Below are positions 46,188-57,816 of a stretch of 64,000 nucleotides of DNA, one piece after another. The notes under the pieces are model-generated. The model saw nothing but the letters and a program-made list of their open reading frames with translations. It made no database searches and was not told where the DNA came from. The position numbers were made by a program, and so were the translations under genes. How positions within the stretch are numbered: position 1 is the stretch's first letter; each line of letters begins with the position of its first letter. Origin of the DNA: Phycomyces nitens (Eukaryota; Mucoromycota; Mucoromycetes; Mucorales; Phycomycetaceae); the NCBI GenBank assembly GCA_022702545.1, contig JAHRBC010000001.1, positions 3,162,001 through 3,226,000 of the forward strand, in the 5' to 3' direction.

Positions 46188-47585
46188 CAGTGTTTCTACT
46201 TGAGATTGAGATGATATGTTAGGGGTTTTTTTTGGGCGAATGAAAATTAATTTCTAGATAATTTGCTTGCCTTTTTTGGACAGACAAAAAAAAGAGAATT
46301 GAGACACAAAGGAATAGAATTTGGTAAAGGGGATTTAGAAAGGTATCAACATAGTAAGTTAATCGATTATAAAATCACAGTCAATTAAGCTTGTCTACCT
46401 CTCCTGGGGCGTATATTCCCATGTTGTCTAGAACTATGAGAAAGATGAAGAGAAAGGACCAATACTTTCACGCTTGTTTTCGTTATGTCCTGTGCCTTTG
46501 TTGAAGTGGAGGTTCACAACGCTCAACCCCAAATCTATTTCAGTTTTTGCTGGTATAAGACTCTCAGTTACGTACAAAGGCAAATATTAAATGTTCAACA
46601 AGATAGTTGATTTCAAGAGACTCAGACTAAGTAGGTAAGATGTTTGCCAACTTGTGTCATATCTAGTACATAACAATTCTTACTGACCAAGCTCTTGGGC
46701 ATAGTAGCTTCCAAGACATAAAGGATCCAAACAAGAAGAAAGAAATTTGCTTTCTCAAACGTGATCAGAACCGACGACTACACTGCTGATATTATCGTTA
46801 ATAAAGGCTCTCAAACTAGTACAAAAGATATAGCTCATGAATTTTTAGTAAATGGCAGTAGAAAATGTAACAAGGCAAAGCGAGAAAACATAGAGAGGTT
46901 GTAAAGAATGATAGGAACAAGCAAATGGTACAAGAAAGTGCAAGGTAAGTTTATAAATTACTTGAATTATAATCATCGTATATATATATTCATGTTTTGT
47001 TTTATTAGAAGAGCTACCAGATACTGGGAGCCAGAGAAGATTGACCAGACTAGAAACAAACTACCAATCATCTCATTTGATAGTGGAATGTTTGGTAAAG
47101 ATTTGGTTAAGATCAAGGGTCTTGGCTCAAGTATAGACAGAGATCTGGCGACCTTTTGCTCGTTTATGTGGATGAATTCCAAACTTCAAAGGTACGAGAT
47201 GTCGAATCAATTTTGCTGTGTTATCTAATAATTTTATACGGGAATGTCTCGTACAGAAGCCTACGTTGGGTTGAATAGCGTTCTTGCTTGCCAATGCTTT
47301 GAAAAACATCTACAAGATTTCAAGAAACATAATCAGCGGTCACAGTCGCCCTCAAGTATTCTTTAGAAGCAATTAATGCTTTTATTTTCACTACATTGCC
47401 GTAACAAACACGGTTTCCCTTTTTTGGGATTTATATTTTTACAGGTAAAAAGTCTGCACAGACATCTCCTTTGGTTTCAAAACTAACTCTTTTTTATCTA
47501 AAAAAGGTAAGCAAAATGTCTAAAAATTAATTTTGATTCGTCCAGAAAAAAGCTAACGTCGTCTCAGTATCAAGTAGAAACACTG
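46188..47585 (+). mobile_element. DNA transposon with long TIRs carrying a Fanzor relic (element 1)
   Basis: The left end starts CAGTGTTTCTACTTGAGATT and the right end is its near-complement (ends ATCAAGTAGAAACACTG). The terminal inverted repeats extend about 80 bp with mismatches. TA flanks both ends (46186-46187, 47586-47587). Length is 1,398 bp. The termini match those of element 2 at 53803-56109. TA duplication and CAGTG ends fit the Tc1/mariner superfamily, although the only coding relic inside is Fanzor-like rather than a DDE transposase. Confidence 0.85.
46480..47226 (+). pseudogene. Decayed Fanzor (TnpB-like) gene, element 1
   Basis: Several frames give pieces of one protein: KWRFTTLNPKSISVFAGIRL (near 46506), VIRTDDYTADIIVNKGS (near 46760), then YWEPEKIDQTRNKLPIISFD and SGMFGKDLVKIKGL (near 47020-47130). 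The last block matches the segment of mucoralean Fanzor proteins that precedes the second RuvC motif (VFG.GM..KD.VK.KG in element 2). Stops and frameshifts break it throughout. The RuvC-I, zinc-finger and RuvC-III regions are not visible, so the element cannot make a working nuclease. Family assignment is from remembered family pattern plus the match to element 2. Confidence 0.65.
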
Positions 47586-49556
47586 TATATACACTTGGCA
47601 CCATCAGAGGTAATAATGTATGCTTACTGATGCCTGTTTGTTTTTCAAGAGTAAAATTAGTATATCATCGTTACAAATTTGGCTTTAAATGCTCCAGATA
47701 GATATTCTTTGTTCTCCACGACCAATTAATAGGTTTATACTAATTTTTTTTGAAGCTATTAAAACTTGGCCTAACACAAAAAAGTATAGATAGTGATATA
47801 CCTTAAAAGGAGAAATATCTAATTATGACCACTATATTTACCACATGCATTTTATTGTCTTATTCTTTGGTATTTAGGGCGCTAAGCTGTTTTAAATATT
47901 CAGGATATATACTCTTTATAAAGTGCCACCTATGGAAACAAATAAGAAATGCTAAATGGCAATAAACGTAAAGCAATGCCATATTTCACCATCTTTCTCT
48001 TATTGTAGCCAAGCTACTGTATGTCTGCGAATATTTTTTTAAATGTATCCAAAAATATCGAAATGGCTAGCAACTAATACGAGTAAGAGAGTGTATGCAT
48101 GTGCATATATACTACTTTGAATATTAGGGTCTGTGGGTAAATCATGGCTTGAATATAGTAAATTAGAAAGCGGATTACGAAAGCAAGGAGGTTTCTGTTG
48201 ATCTCATGCACCGTTTTTATAATTTTCTTGCCTATCAACCAGTTTTTTATTATAGAAACCCACTCCATAAAGCTGTAAAGACAAACTAGGTCTATAGTTT
48301 GGGGTTTACCCAAAATTCCTATTGCAAGTACAATATATTATTACTTGGTGACACAAATGATATTTTTCGTTTATATTTCTGGCATGGACCGCTAGGCGCC
48401 AAGGCTCATATTCTATTGAGAAGCTTGGCTTGCAAACCTTTTTTTTTCTGAAAGCAACCCAAGAGTGTAAGTGAGGTTTGTACATTGGCCAAGATAATAG
48501 CACGCTAGTCTTCCAAATGTCACATTGACACAATATACTATTGTCAAATCAAAGAGGTGATTTTTTTGGTTTGTGTGCCAGATGGTACACATAGAATATT
48601 GAAACACATCACAAAACTTCGCTATTTAAATGCAGTCGTATTCTCGCCTTTGAGCATTAAGTTGCTCAGGACAGAAAAGATCTTTATAAAATTTAGGTTG
48701 AATATAAATTCTCTTGTTCTACAGGAATTTATGTCTCCATTGTAGTAATTATCTAATCATAATAGTGAACAAACCTGATCAAGAGCACAAATTAATATGA
48801 AGCGAGGCACATTTGAATTAAAGCAGAAAAAAGCAATGTCTGATCACATTCAAGCATTTAAAATGAAATAAACCAAATTTTCACAAGTGTATTCCATACT
48901 TGACTAATCGGTGTATATACATTACTATAGAAAAATTCCAGATTATCCAATATTTTAGAAATAAGTTTCTTTTTATGACTATACACATGCATTTCAAAGT
49001 ATAGAAAGTGTATTTAGCCATAGATCATCATGTTAGTGTTATCCAAATATGGTAATTAGCACAATTGTACAACCATACGGTGGATATATCGAGAGAATTG
49101 TGAATAGGTTACTTGGAAATAAAAGAATTTGTCTCCAATTGACATACGAGGTAAATTCCAAGTAATTCTGGTATTTAAACCCCATATTTATTATTTTCAT
49201 ATTTGTCTCCTGGTATTCCAAAACCAGTTGGTTGGAGTGTCATATAGTCTTAAAGAAGTATACTGAGATTATCTTCTGTCGCTTCATTTTTTTTTGGACA
49301 GAAGCGTACCACAGCTGTCAGAAATACAAACATTCTATTACAGACCTGCTACTAGATTCTAATCTGTTTTTGCTCATTTTTGTTTGCGCAATGTGTGACG
49401 AAAACATACACAAATACATGTACAAATTATGACCTGAATTTATATGATGTGTCCAGGGTATGGATTACAGCTAATTTAATTTGCAATGAGCTTTAATATG
49501 AACAAAAACACTTCTCTTTATCTCTTTCTTTCCTTTTCCTCCTTTACTGTTTTAAT
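47586..49556. other. Gene-free AT-rich region
   Basis: About 2 kb in which no gene or RNA is recognised. Short ORFs of 60-79 codons on both strands (for example at 48074-48745) overlap each other and have no motif. The last 60 bp, pyrimidine-rich, form the leader of the methyltransferase gene. Confidence 0.5.
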
Positions 49557-50927
49557 ATGGGTGCCAAACACTCAAAACGTGCTTATAAAGCATCCCAACC
49601 CTCGTCTTCCCCCTCAATTTCAAGCCGACTAGCCAACACACCCCAAACATCTAGTGTGTCTTCAAATGGAAATAATAAAATGTCTGCAGATGGGCGTGTA
49701 TATCACAATGTAGAGTCCAGTACATACATACTTCCTCAGGACGAAGAGGAGCAAGATCGTCTCAATTCTGTAAGATGTCTTTTTTTTTTTGATTTCAAAA
49801 AGACAAAAAATTAATTTATTTTTATATATATAAAAAGCAACACTTTGCAGCAAAGGTCATTTCAAACGGGTAGGATTGACACTATTAATATTTTTTGCAA
49901 GAGACTAATTTATCGTTAAATGGCTTAGAAATATCCTAAAAGCCATTGCAGATAATCTTCCTCAAGAAGCAATAATCCTCGACATTGGATGTGGTTCTGG
50001 TTCTTGGGTCATGGTAAATGCCACAAAGCCAACCAGTGTATTAAACATTTATATAATTATTTTATTTGCTTTCTGTAAATAGGACATAGCTATTGACTAT
50101 CCTGGTACTCATGTCACTGGTATTGATATTGCGGACATCTTTCCAACCACAATTCGACCAAAAAACGTTGATTTCAAACTTGTCAACGTCCTCGACGGTC
50201 TCCCATTCCCAGACAATACTTTTGATTTTGTTCATATGCGCCTTTTGATTGTTGCCTTTCGAAGACACGAATGGAACCAAGTAATCAATGAGATATATCG
50301 TGTTCTCAAACCTGGAGGATATGTTCAACTTGTTGAATCTCAATATACGGTTTGTATCCTTTTTTTTTTTTTGAAATCTGTAATTGGCTGTTGCTGTTGT
50401 TTGTCTCTTAACCAATGGATTATACAATTAGGATACAGAGCAGAGTCCAAAAATTAAGCTTATTATCTCGGCTTGTAAGTTATTTTATCAAGAGTTATGT
50501 ATGGTTGTCTGATATATTTGCAATTAGTAATCTCCTTGATGGAGGATAAGGACCAAGACCCAATGATTGGTTCCAAACTGGAAGCCAAGGGAAATGAGTG
50601 TGGATTTGAGACGCTACAAAAGGAGTGCATAAGAGTACAGTTCTGTAAGTCCAATATACACAAAGTATATCTATTTCTGTCATTTACTAACCAACATTTA
50701 AATATATCTCAACTATAGCCAATTCCCAGAATGCTGGATATGCTGAGCTACTGTGGGCCTGGGGAAATGCTATGAAGGCTCTCAAACAAGCTCTTGCTCC
50801 TCGAGTATGTCCAGAAGATGAAAATGCATACGATCAAATATTGAGTGAATATCTCAAGGACTGTACTGAGTATGGGTGGGTTATTTATGCTTGGTCATTT
50901 GCTGGCCGTAAACCTATGATTGTCTAG
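49557..50927 (+). CDS. SAM-dependent methyltransferase, LaeA/TAM-like, with N-myristoylation-type start
   Basis: Six or more introns; exons join in phase to the TAG at 50925-50927. The N-terminus MGAKHSKRAYKASQPSSS fits the N-myristoylation pattern (Gly2, Ser6, then basic residues), followed by a Ser-rich disordered leader. The class I methyltransferase core has motif I ILDIGCGSGSWVMDIAIDYP, an acidic loop VTGIDIADIFP, VDFKLVNVLDGLPFPDNTFD, FVHMRLLIVAFRRHEW and IYRVLKPGGYVQLVE. The C-terminal part ends YGWVIYAWSFAGRKPMIV. These features match the LaeA-like/UMTA group that is abundant in Mucorales. Substrate is unknown. It stands alone between transposon-rich intervals. Confidence 0.85.
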
Positions 50928-53802
50928 AAAATCTATTGTTGTTTGTAAATGTTATATATAATTATTTTGACTATCTTTTAGAAGAAATATGCTAAGCCCT
51001 TTATTTATTTTTATTTTTTACCACTATATGCTAAAATATTTTATTTTTTTACTATTATCTATTTGATACTAGCAATAGTAATCGCAAAGACGATTTATCT
51101 TGATACAATTACCGTGTGTCACAGTTTTCAATCTTTGCATTCAGATAGAAGCGTTCTTCCCGATCCTTTTTAAAACGAGAATATCCATAATAGGCAAACC
51201 GTAACAGGTACAATTCTCATCTGACAGTTTACCATGGCAACCAACCAGAGATTATCTCCGACGGGGATTCTTTTACTCTTATTAGTTTTGGTTTTTTATA
51301 TATATATTTTTATTATATTGGAAAATGGTTTATTGTTTGTATTATAGATATATATTCAGCACTCTACATTACTTTCCAATCTAATGCTCTGGTCTACCCA
51401 ACTTTCGGTTCACTTCCCGACTATTCTCTCAGGATCAAGTACGTGTGGTATGGTATTACCTTGCACACAAAGCATAATAATTGTAACCTTGGACCGGTTG
51501 CTTTTTTTGGAATTTTACATTCGAGATGGTTTTTGGAATTGGAGAGAGTATATATGCATGTATCTAATTATATACATATAATATATTCTGTATACAGATT
51601 GTGAAAAGGGAACCTTAAATAACACTCAAAAGCCCCACTGCTTTTTGCAACATCTGGCAAAGTATTACAAATTGAATCGAAACAGTATAGGTCTTTAATC
51701 GACAGTTGGAATGAGAAGAAAATAGACAACAAAGCACGCTAAAATAATACAAGGAAAACCTTATTCTCAAGAAATAAATATCTGCCGGACCTTGTGGGTG
51801 ATTTACACAAAGCTAAATGATAAAAATGTGTATTCGGACAACGCTTTATTTCATTTTTGCCGGAGAGACCTTTGGGTCGTTTCTATCTATTTCAGCATAG
51901 AAACAAATCATTCTATAGAGAATTAATTTTCATAGATACCGATACATAACACCGGTTCGTTTTCTATGGGAAAGAAGCCCAGAGTCTAGCCTGGAACCCT
52001 GTTAATAGATAGATAGATAGATAGATAAAGTAGGACAAGACCGAATAACATTTTTGATAAAGACCTCTTTTTTTATTTTCTCAGCTTGGACTCATGGTTT
52101 ATTCACCTGGCGCCTTTTGGTGCACTAATTTGTATCATGTCAAATAAGAAACATGAACCCTATTTAATGATCAAATGTTTTGATAGTATATTTGTACCAT
52201 AATCTACGATCAATAAGACCATTTTAACTTTCTTTATTTCTTTTAATTAGCTCATTTAAATCTTCATTTAACCCAAGAAACCACTTGTTGCACAATTGAC
52301 AAAACCCTGGCCTTCCTTCTTAAAGACTCTTGTACTAGAACCTCAATTCCAATAGCCTTCAACTGGCAAATCTTCAATTAGTTTCCATGTGGACCAGTTT
52401 GTATACGTGCCAACTTTGGTGTGTATATATAATCTAAAAGACTCCGTTTGATTTTCTGAGTTTTGTACATTGAATTATCCAATAGTATCCTGTAAAATTA
52501 TAAATAAAATCTAGATGAAGCATTACTTTATTGCTGCTATCACAAAGATTTGGCTGTAAGCAATGCTTTATTTCAACTGATTAATATCAATAAAAGCTGT
52601 GGTTATACTATTCGAAAAACAACCTTTTGACATATAGTTATCATAATCAGCATCAGCATCTAAAAAGTGTAAAGTAAAATATAGCGGAGCACATTAAAAC
52701 GCGCTTGTTAAATTGTTTACATCCACGATGGAAATCAAGGGTCACGTGTTATGACTGGCCTTGCGATAAAGAGTCTGGGCTACAAAGATCTCTCATATAC
52801 CATGTTATCTGCTATGAATCATATTTTATTTATTTTTGTCTTATGATTATATACATGGATGTCTATATGTATGCCTCTTGATATCTTTTATAGGCTTGAT
52901 TTATCGTATTATCTAAAACCAAGCTAATGTAATGATCTCGAGCCGACTCTGTATTCCACAGATATTCTTGTTTATACAAAAAGAGATTTTTTTGCTGGAA
53001 TAATACAAAGATAAAAAGAAGAAGAAAAAGGAAACTCACTTGCATCTTGTATTGTGGTATTTCGGTAAGCACGCTATTACCAACCTCTTTGAGATATGCA
53101 AACTTATATCCTTATTTTTAATTAATTAATTGTTTCTTAAAAAAATAATATCTTCTACTTGTGATAGCATGAATTTTTCTTATGCAAAAAAAAAGGTTTT
53201 GGTAAAAGTAATATAGAATTGGCATATATATAATAGGTATCAATCCACACGACAAGATAAATATAATTATAAGCTATCCTTGTATACAGCCTGCTTGTAT
53301 AACGGAAGAACCTACAGATATTATTATTGTTAATTGTTTCTTTTTTAAAGTAAACACTCGACAGAAAGAGCTAATGAGGGTTGCAGAGGTTTGTTTGCGT
53401 ATTATACTTGAGAAAAAAAAAGACATTGGACTTGAACATGTTAGTCAATATATAGAGAAAGATTGATCACTTTCTATTAAGGCAGTTCCGCGGGTCAAGA
53501 GTCTCAAAAGGAAAAATAATAAAAAGAGCATATGCACTATATTTATAAGATTTGAAGTATTTTAGTAAGCAGCCGTCAATAGGGAGTGGCTGAAAGTAAT
53601 AGCATTATATTATATCCCCACCAAGAGTATATATATACATATAGCTTTTAATAGTAAACATCGCCTTTTAGAGACCCAACATCCAGAATATTCTTACGAA
53701 TTTTGATATAAATTGTATTTGAATACAGCCAAATCAGAAAATAGGCGATTTATTTTAGGTATAACAAAAAAAGAAGCATGCGGATCTGTGCGTGGATCAA
53801 CA
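50928..53802. other. Gene-free AT-rich region
   Basis: Nearly 2.9 kb without a recognised gene. A GATA tetranucleotide repeat lies at about 52003-52024. Small ORFs (51384-51581, 52863-53072) lack motifs. Confidence 0.5.
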
Positions 53803-54330
53803 CAGTGTTTCTACTTGAGATTGAGATGATGTTAGTTTGTTTCTGGACGAATCAAAATTAATTTTTAGACAAAGTATAAATGAAAATGAGGTAAAAAGAA
53901 ATTAGATTTGAGAATAGAGATTTATGTTTAGATACATTTACCTGTAATTATCTTAATCCCTATTAAAAACACCAATCTACAACTTAAAGTCTCAGACTGG
54001 ATAGGCGTCCTATATTCCGAGATCACTGGTTTTACTGGTTTACATTTTCTGGTGACTATTTATTTTGATATGTAAGAAATTGGTCGCTCTGGTCATTTCG
54101 TATTGTCTGAGTCATTAAGAGAACACCCCTATTTACTATCACCAACTACATTACTGTGGCTACCCTCATCGTGCCTTATCTCCAACCACCTCACACACCA
54201 TTGCATATAACTCTCCTCCTTCACAGCAGACCAGCAGTTCATATCGCAGTGTATAGCAAAGATCCCACAATGGCCCAACATTACAATATATAAAAAAATA
54301 ATTTAAAATAGAAACACGTGACAAATCCTT

Positions 54331-54431
54331 TACACTTTTAAGCAGTAAAAAATGTTACACTTTTAAGCAGTGAAAATTGTTACACTTTTAAGCAGTGAAA
54401 ATTGTTACACTTTTAAGCAGTGAAAAATTGT
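54331..54431. repeat. Four 25 bp tandem repeats inside element 2
   Basis: Units of TACACTTTTAAGCAGTGAAA followed by ATTGT begin at 54331, 54356, 54381 and 54406; the first reads AGTAAAAAATGT and the last has one extra A. They lie between the 3' end of the Fanzor relic and the element's left end. There are no spacers, so this is not a CRISPR array. Confidence 0.9.
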
Positions 54432-54547
54432 TACAGATTTTGCCTTTTACTTAGGCTTTCTAACTCCGTAAACTCCATATAGAACGCCAAAAAGGAAACC
54501 GTGTTTATTACGGCGAAACCTGTTTTAGTTGAGGACTAATGTTGAGC

Positions 54548-55570
54548 TCAACTGTTTTCTTGATCCTTTTTCTTTGGTTTGAAAACTTCTGGTCTTCCTT
54601 GACCCATCCAAATGTGTCTTGCGATCGTCACCATGTTAAGAGTAGCGTTAACATTGCGTTGCCATAGCTTACCACATTACGCACAATGGAGAGCGCTGTA
54701 ACCTTTGAAATCGGGGGTTTAATGATATCCAGATCACCAAAACATAGGCTGCATGTTTTCAACATTTTGAATTCGTCGATTGTTACAACAATAAACTCGC
54801 CTTCAACCTCACGTTTCTTGAATGTTCTGTAAAATTACCCTACAACGCCACTTCAGAGTCCCTTGAACTTCACAATGTTCTTGTTGAACATACCAGCACC
54901 AAACACGACCAATGGAACCTTTTTTCTTATCCTGACTAAAAGGAAGGGACTTCCATTTCTTCGACCTTTCAAAAAGATATATTAAAATCAATTGAAAAAA
55001 AGATTGGTTGCTTACTTGTTTTTGCCAGTGGTTGCTGACTGACTTTCTTTCTTCTTGTTCTTCTTCTCAATTCTCTTTATTTGTCTCCTAGTATTCTTGT
55101 CCTGTCTTGATCTGCTGTATTTTACAGTGCCATGCGTCAAGATGTTTACTAGTTGTTCTGGGCCCCTTTGGGAACCTTGATAGAGATTAAATCTATCTTT
55201 GGTGGTATCTTGATTGTAAAATCTGAACAGCACGTCTAGGTGTGTAAGAATACTCTTGACGTATTCTTCAAACTTTGTAATACTCGACGTTTTGCTTGAC
55301 GGTAGATTACTCTCTAGCGATCCTATGCCAGACTCTTTTTTCCTTTTTTTCAAATTCCACTGCAAAGTTTGTACCACCCGTAATGTGTTGATATTTATTC
55401 CTAGGGCATCTTTGTATTTGAGGGTTGGAACCAACTGCGACAGTAAATACTGATTTTCTCCCTGGATCAATAGAAGTCGGAGTATACATCTCATCAATTT
55501 CAGACATGGTAAAGTCATCAAGCCTCAACTCGAGACTTTGGTTAAAAGAGCCGTAACCAATTTGACGTCG
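54548..55570 (-). pseudogene. Decayed Fanzor (TnpB/OMEGA-like RNA-guided nuclease) gene, element 2
   Basis: Reading the minus strand from about 55570: LRLDDFTMSEIDEMYTPTSI then DPGRKSVFTVAVGS (RuvC-I with catalytic Asp), HITGGTNFAVEFEKK, SNLPSSKTSSITKFEEYVKS, VLFRFYNQDTTKDRFNLYQG, a Lys/Arg-rich linker, VPLVVFGAGMFNKNIVKFKG, a shift, FKKREVEGEFIVVTIDEFK (RuvC-II Glu), KTCSLCF (zinc-finger CxxC), an in-frame stop, CGKLWQRNVNATLNMVTIAR (RuvC-III) and the end QGRPEVFKPKKKDQENS. The order RuvC-I, RuvC-II, CxxC...CxxC, RuvC-III is that of TnpB/Fanzor. At least two frameshifts, an in-frame stop and Asp-to-Asn in RuvC-III (QRNVNA for QRDVNA) make it inactive. Confidence 0.85.
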
Positions 55571-56109
55571 TATGTAAAAAAGAAAATCAAGTGAGAAACC
55601 ATCGGTACGGAGGGGATTTCCAAATAATATATTGCTGTGTCCATTTGGAATTAAACAAGTGCTAAATACATTACAAAAAAAGCTATATCTATTATGAATA
55701 GGTATTTGAAAGGTATGCCGGATTGCCCTGCTGCTTGTGTTACTGACAGCCCTTGTTGGATTATCCGAATAAACTTTTCGATTTGATATTATCCATACTT
55801 CTTATACTTTTCCAGTAGAAGAAATAGAGAATTGCTAAACATCTTTAAGCAGATTGTCCATTACCTCTATTGTTGTTGATTGAGGTTTAGGAATTGTGTC
55901 GAGATCAATAAGCATTAAAGCTTGGCATTTTCGATGGCTGTATTATTATACTCCTTCAAAGCACTGTCATCAAAGACTAGAAGCGACTTTTCTTTAGGGT
56001 TATAATGACCAAGTCCATTTTTTAGAATTAAATGAAAAGCGTCTCAATTGGTAATATTATTTTATCTAAAAAGATTCCAAGGTTGTCTCAATCTCAAGTA
56101 AAAACACTG

Positions 56110-57186
56110 TATTTTAACAAATACCCAAGTATTATCCGTTCGTACACGCATGTTGTATGTACCGAAAGAATAAAACAATCATACGTGTATAAGCCTGGTC
56201 CAGGCTTTTTTCCTTTTTTTTTGGTTTATAATACATATTGTGCATTAATTGCCGCCCAGTCCGAAATCTATAGTGTATTATATACCATATTTCTATTTAA
56301 GATATTCATCATAATTACAATTGTTAAAATGACTAGGAATATGCTCTTGAAATATAATAAGCTAACTTGGCTCTACTTGCCAAAAACTCAAGACACTTTC
56401 AAGTAAATATTCTCAAGAGCATGGCAAAAATGTGTACAAATACATGGTTAAATAAGTTTTACTATTGGTTTATTTATATCTATATATGGTAATATTTACC
56501 TTTTAAAGCACATTATTGTAAAACATATAAAGGGATGCCATACATTTACAATCACTACAGTTGATAAATTAGGAAAGCCACGCGTATTCTATAAATGTAA
56601 AATTCCTAAATAAACTCTGATGGTTGATGTGCATGATAGCCGGCTACAATATCTATTATGCCAAATCAGGCAGATCGTGGGTGGTGTAAGATGAGATGTG
56701 CATAAACTGCTATACTCGCTATAGCTCAACTAATCCCTAGTCCCTAGTCCCTAGCCTTTAGCCCAACCCAGACACTATATGCACGACTACCAGAGGGCAT
56801 TGGTTTAATCGACCCAGACAAATACTAGTATTTTGGAATATTTTGAATTTCAATGGAATTCTCAAGAGTATTGGGTTATTCATAATATACAGCACCATTA
56901 TCTGCATTGAAAATAACAACCAAAATATCCCTTGATCGACAATGCCAAGTCAACCTTTTTTTTTTGCCCCAGACCAAACCAATTTCACAAAGTGTAAAAG
57001 TTGGTTACAATTTGATCACCAACTATAACCATATAAATCTCGGTAAAACCAAAATACAAATGTGATACGCAGCAAATTATAAGAAGAGGGCTCAGGTACA
57101 TTCAGATGACCTAGTATTTTTTATTGAAATAATGATGTGTAAGAGGAATTAGTATGAGTTAAATAAAAATGATGGCAAAGGTGGGT
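56110..57186. other. Intergenic, no gene seen
   Basis: AT-rich. A short TCCCTAG heptamer repeat (about 2.5 units, 56734-56752) stands out. No RNA gene is seen. Confidence 0.5.
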
Positions 57187-57585
57187 CTATATCATGTAGC
57201 TTTCGATATTGTCAGTCCGTAATATATCACGGTCTCCTGAACGATATCGAATCATCCATGTCCCGTCAGGCAATTGAATATAGAAATTAGAGTAAGGAAA
57301 TTCGTTTGATTTGCAATATGTTGGGCTGTAAGGAGGTATAACCATAGGAGTGCTGCTGTAATCGTTAGATTCCTTTAATTGTTTTCTTTGGCGCCTCCTG
57401 TTGCCTTTGTCTTCTGGAACGGAATACGTCGACGAACTGTCAGCCGAATCAGACGAGGCTGTTGATACGGTGTTTAAAGAGTCGCGTCGTGGGGAATGGT
57501 GGAAGATGTTTGCGAGCTTAGACCACATGGAAGAAGTAGAATTCCGAGACCTGGAGGAAGCCATGTCATTAGAGTACATGGTCAA
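57187..57585 (-). CDS. Hypothetical Ser-rich protein, 132 residues
   Basis: An intron-free ORF beginning MTMYSNDMASSRSRNSTSSM; MASSRSR may be the real start. The first two thirds are Ser-rich and basic, hence disordered, with candidate phosphosites. The C-terminal 40 residues are compact: FPYSNFYIQLPDGTWMIRYR, then SGDRDILRTDNIESYMI. The QLPDGTWMxRxRSGDR block looks like a short conserved domain, but I cannot name it. Intron-free structure and the contrast between disordered and ordered parts suggest a real gene. Confidence 0.65.
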   Translation of the reverse strand: MTMYSNDMASSRSRNSTSSMWSKLANIFHHSPRRDSLNTVSTASSDSADSSSTYSVPEDKGNRRRQRKQLKESNDYSSTPMVIPPYSPTYCKSNEFPYSNFYIQLPDGTWMIRYRSGDRDILRTDNIESYMI

Positions 57586-57816
57586 GATATTGAATAGTTG
57601 TGGTTTTCTAGAAATAATGATAACTTTGACGTGTATTTATGCGTTTTGATGAAACAGTGCAACATAATCGACGAACAAAGCAGATCTTCTTTGCCTCTCC
57701 GCAACCACTGAGAGAGAAGTGAAAAGTTGCTCAGCAATGCCACCTTACGTGGCTTCTGGTGTGCATATTTGTCAGCAGTAAGCATGTTATTTTATTTTAT
57801 TGTATAGAATACCAGT

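Larger units (their letters stand above)
53803..56109 (-). mobile_element. DNA transposon with Fanzor relic (element 2)
   Basis: The left end CAGTGTTTCTACTTGAGATT (from 53803) and the right end (complement, finishing TTACTT...AACACTG... at 56109 as CTCAAGTAAAAACACTG) are inverted repeats with one mismatch in about 24 bp. The left 75 bp closely match the right end of element 1. TA follows the right end (56110-56111); the left flank is CA, probably a mutated TA. Length is 2,307 bp. It carries a Fanzor pseudogene on the minus strand and a 25 bp tandem repeat array downstream of it. Confidence 0.85.

Noticed and set aside
48074..48745. Cluster of ORFs between element 1 and the methyltransferase
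   Set aside because: Opposing 60-79 codon frames with no motif in AT-rich DNA.
54331..54431. Regular direct repeats as a possible CRISPR array
   Set aside because: Units abut without spacers, the host is eukaryotic, and the array lies inside a transposon.
55256..55453. Plus-strand ORF within element 2
   Set aside because: It is antisense to the RuvC-I part of the Fanzor relic.
56734..56752. CCCTAG heptamers as interstitial telomere sequence
   Set aside because: Only about 2.5 units of TCCCTAG; fungal telomeres are usually TTAGGG-type hexamers, and there is no longer array.
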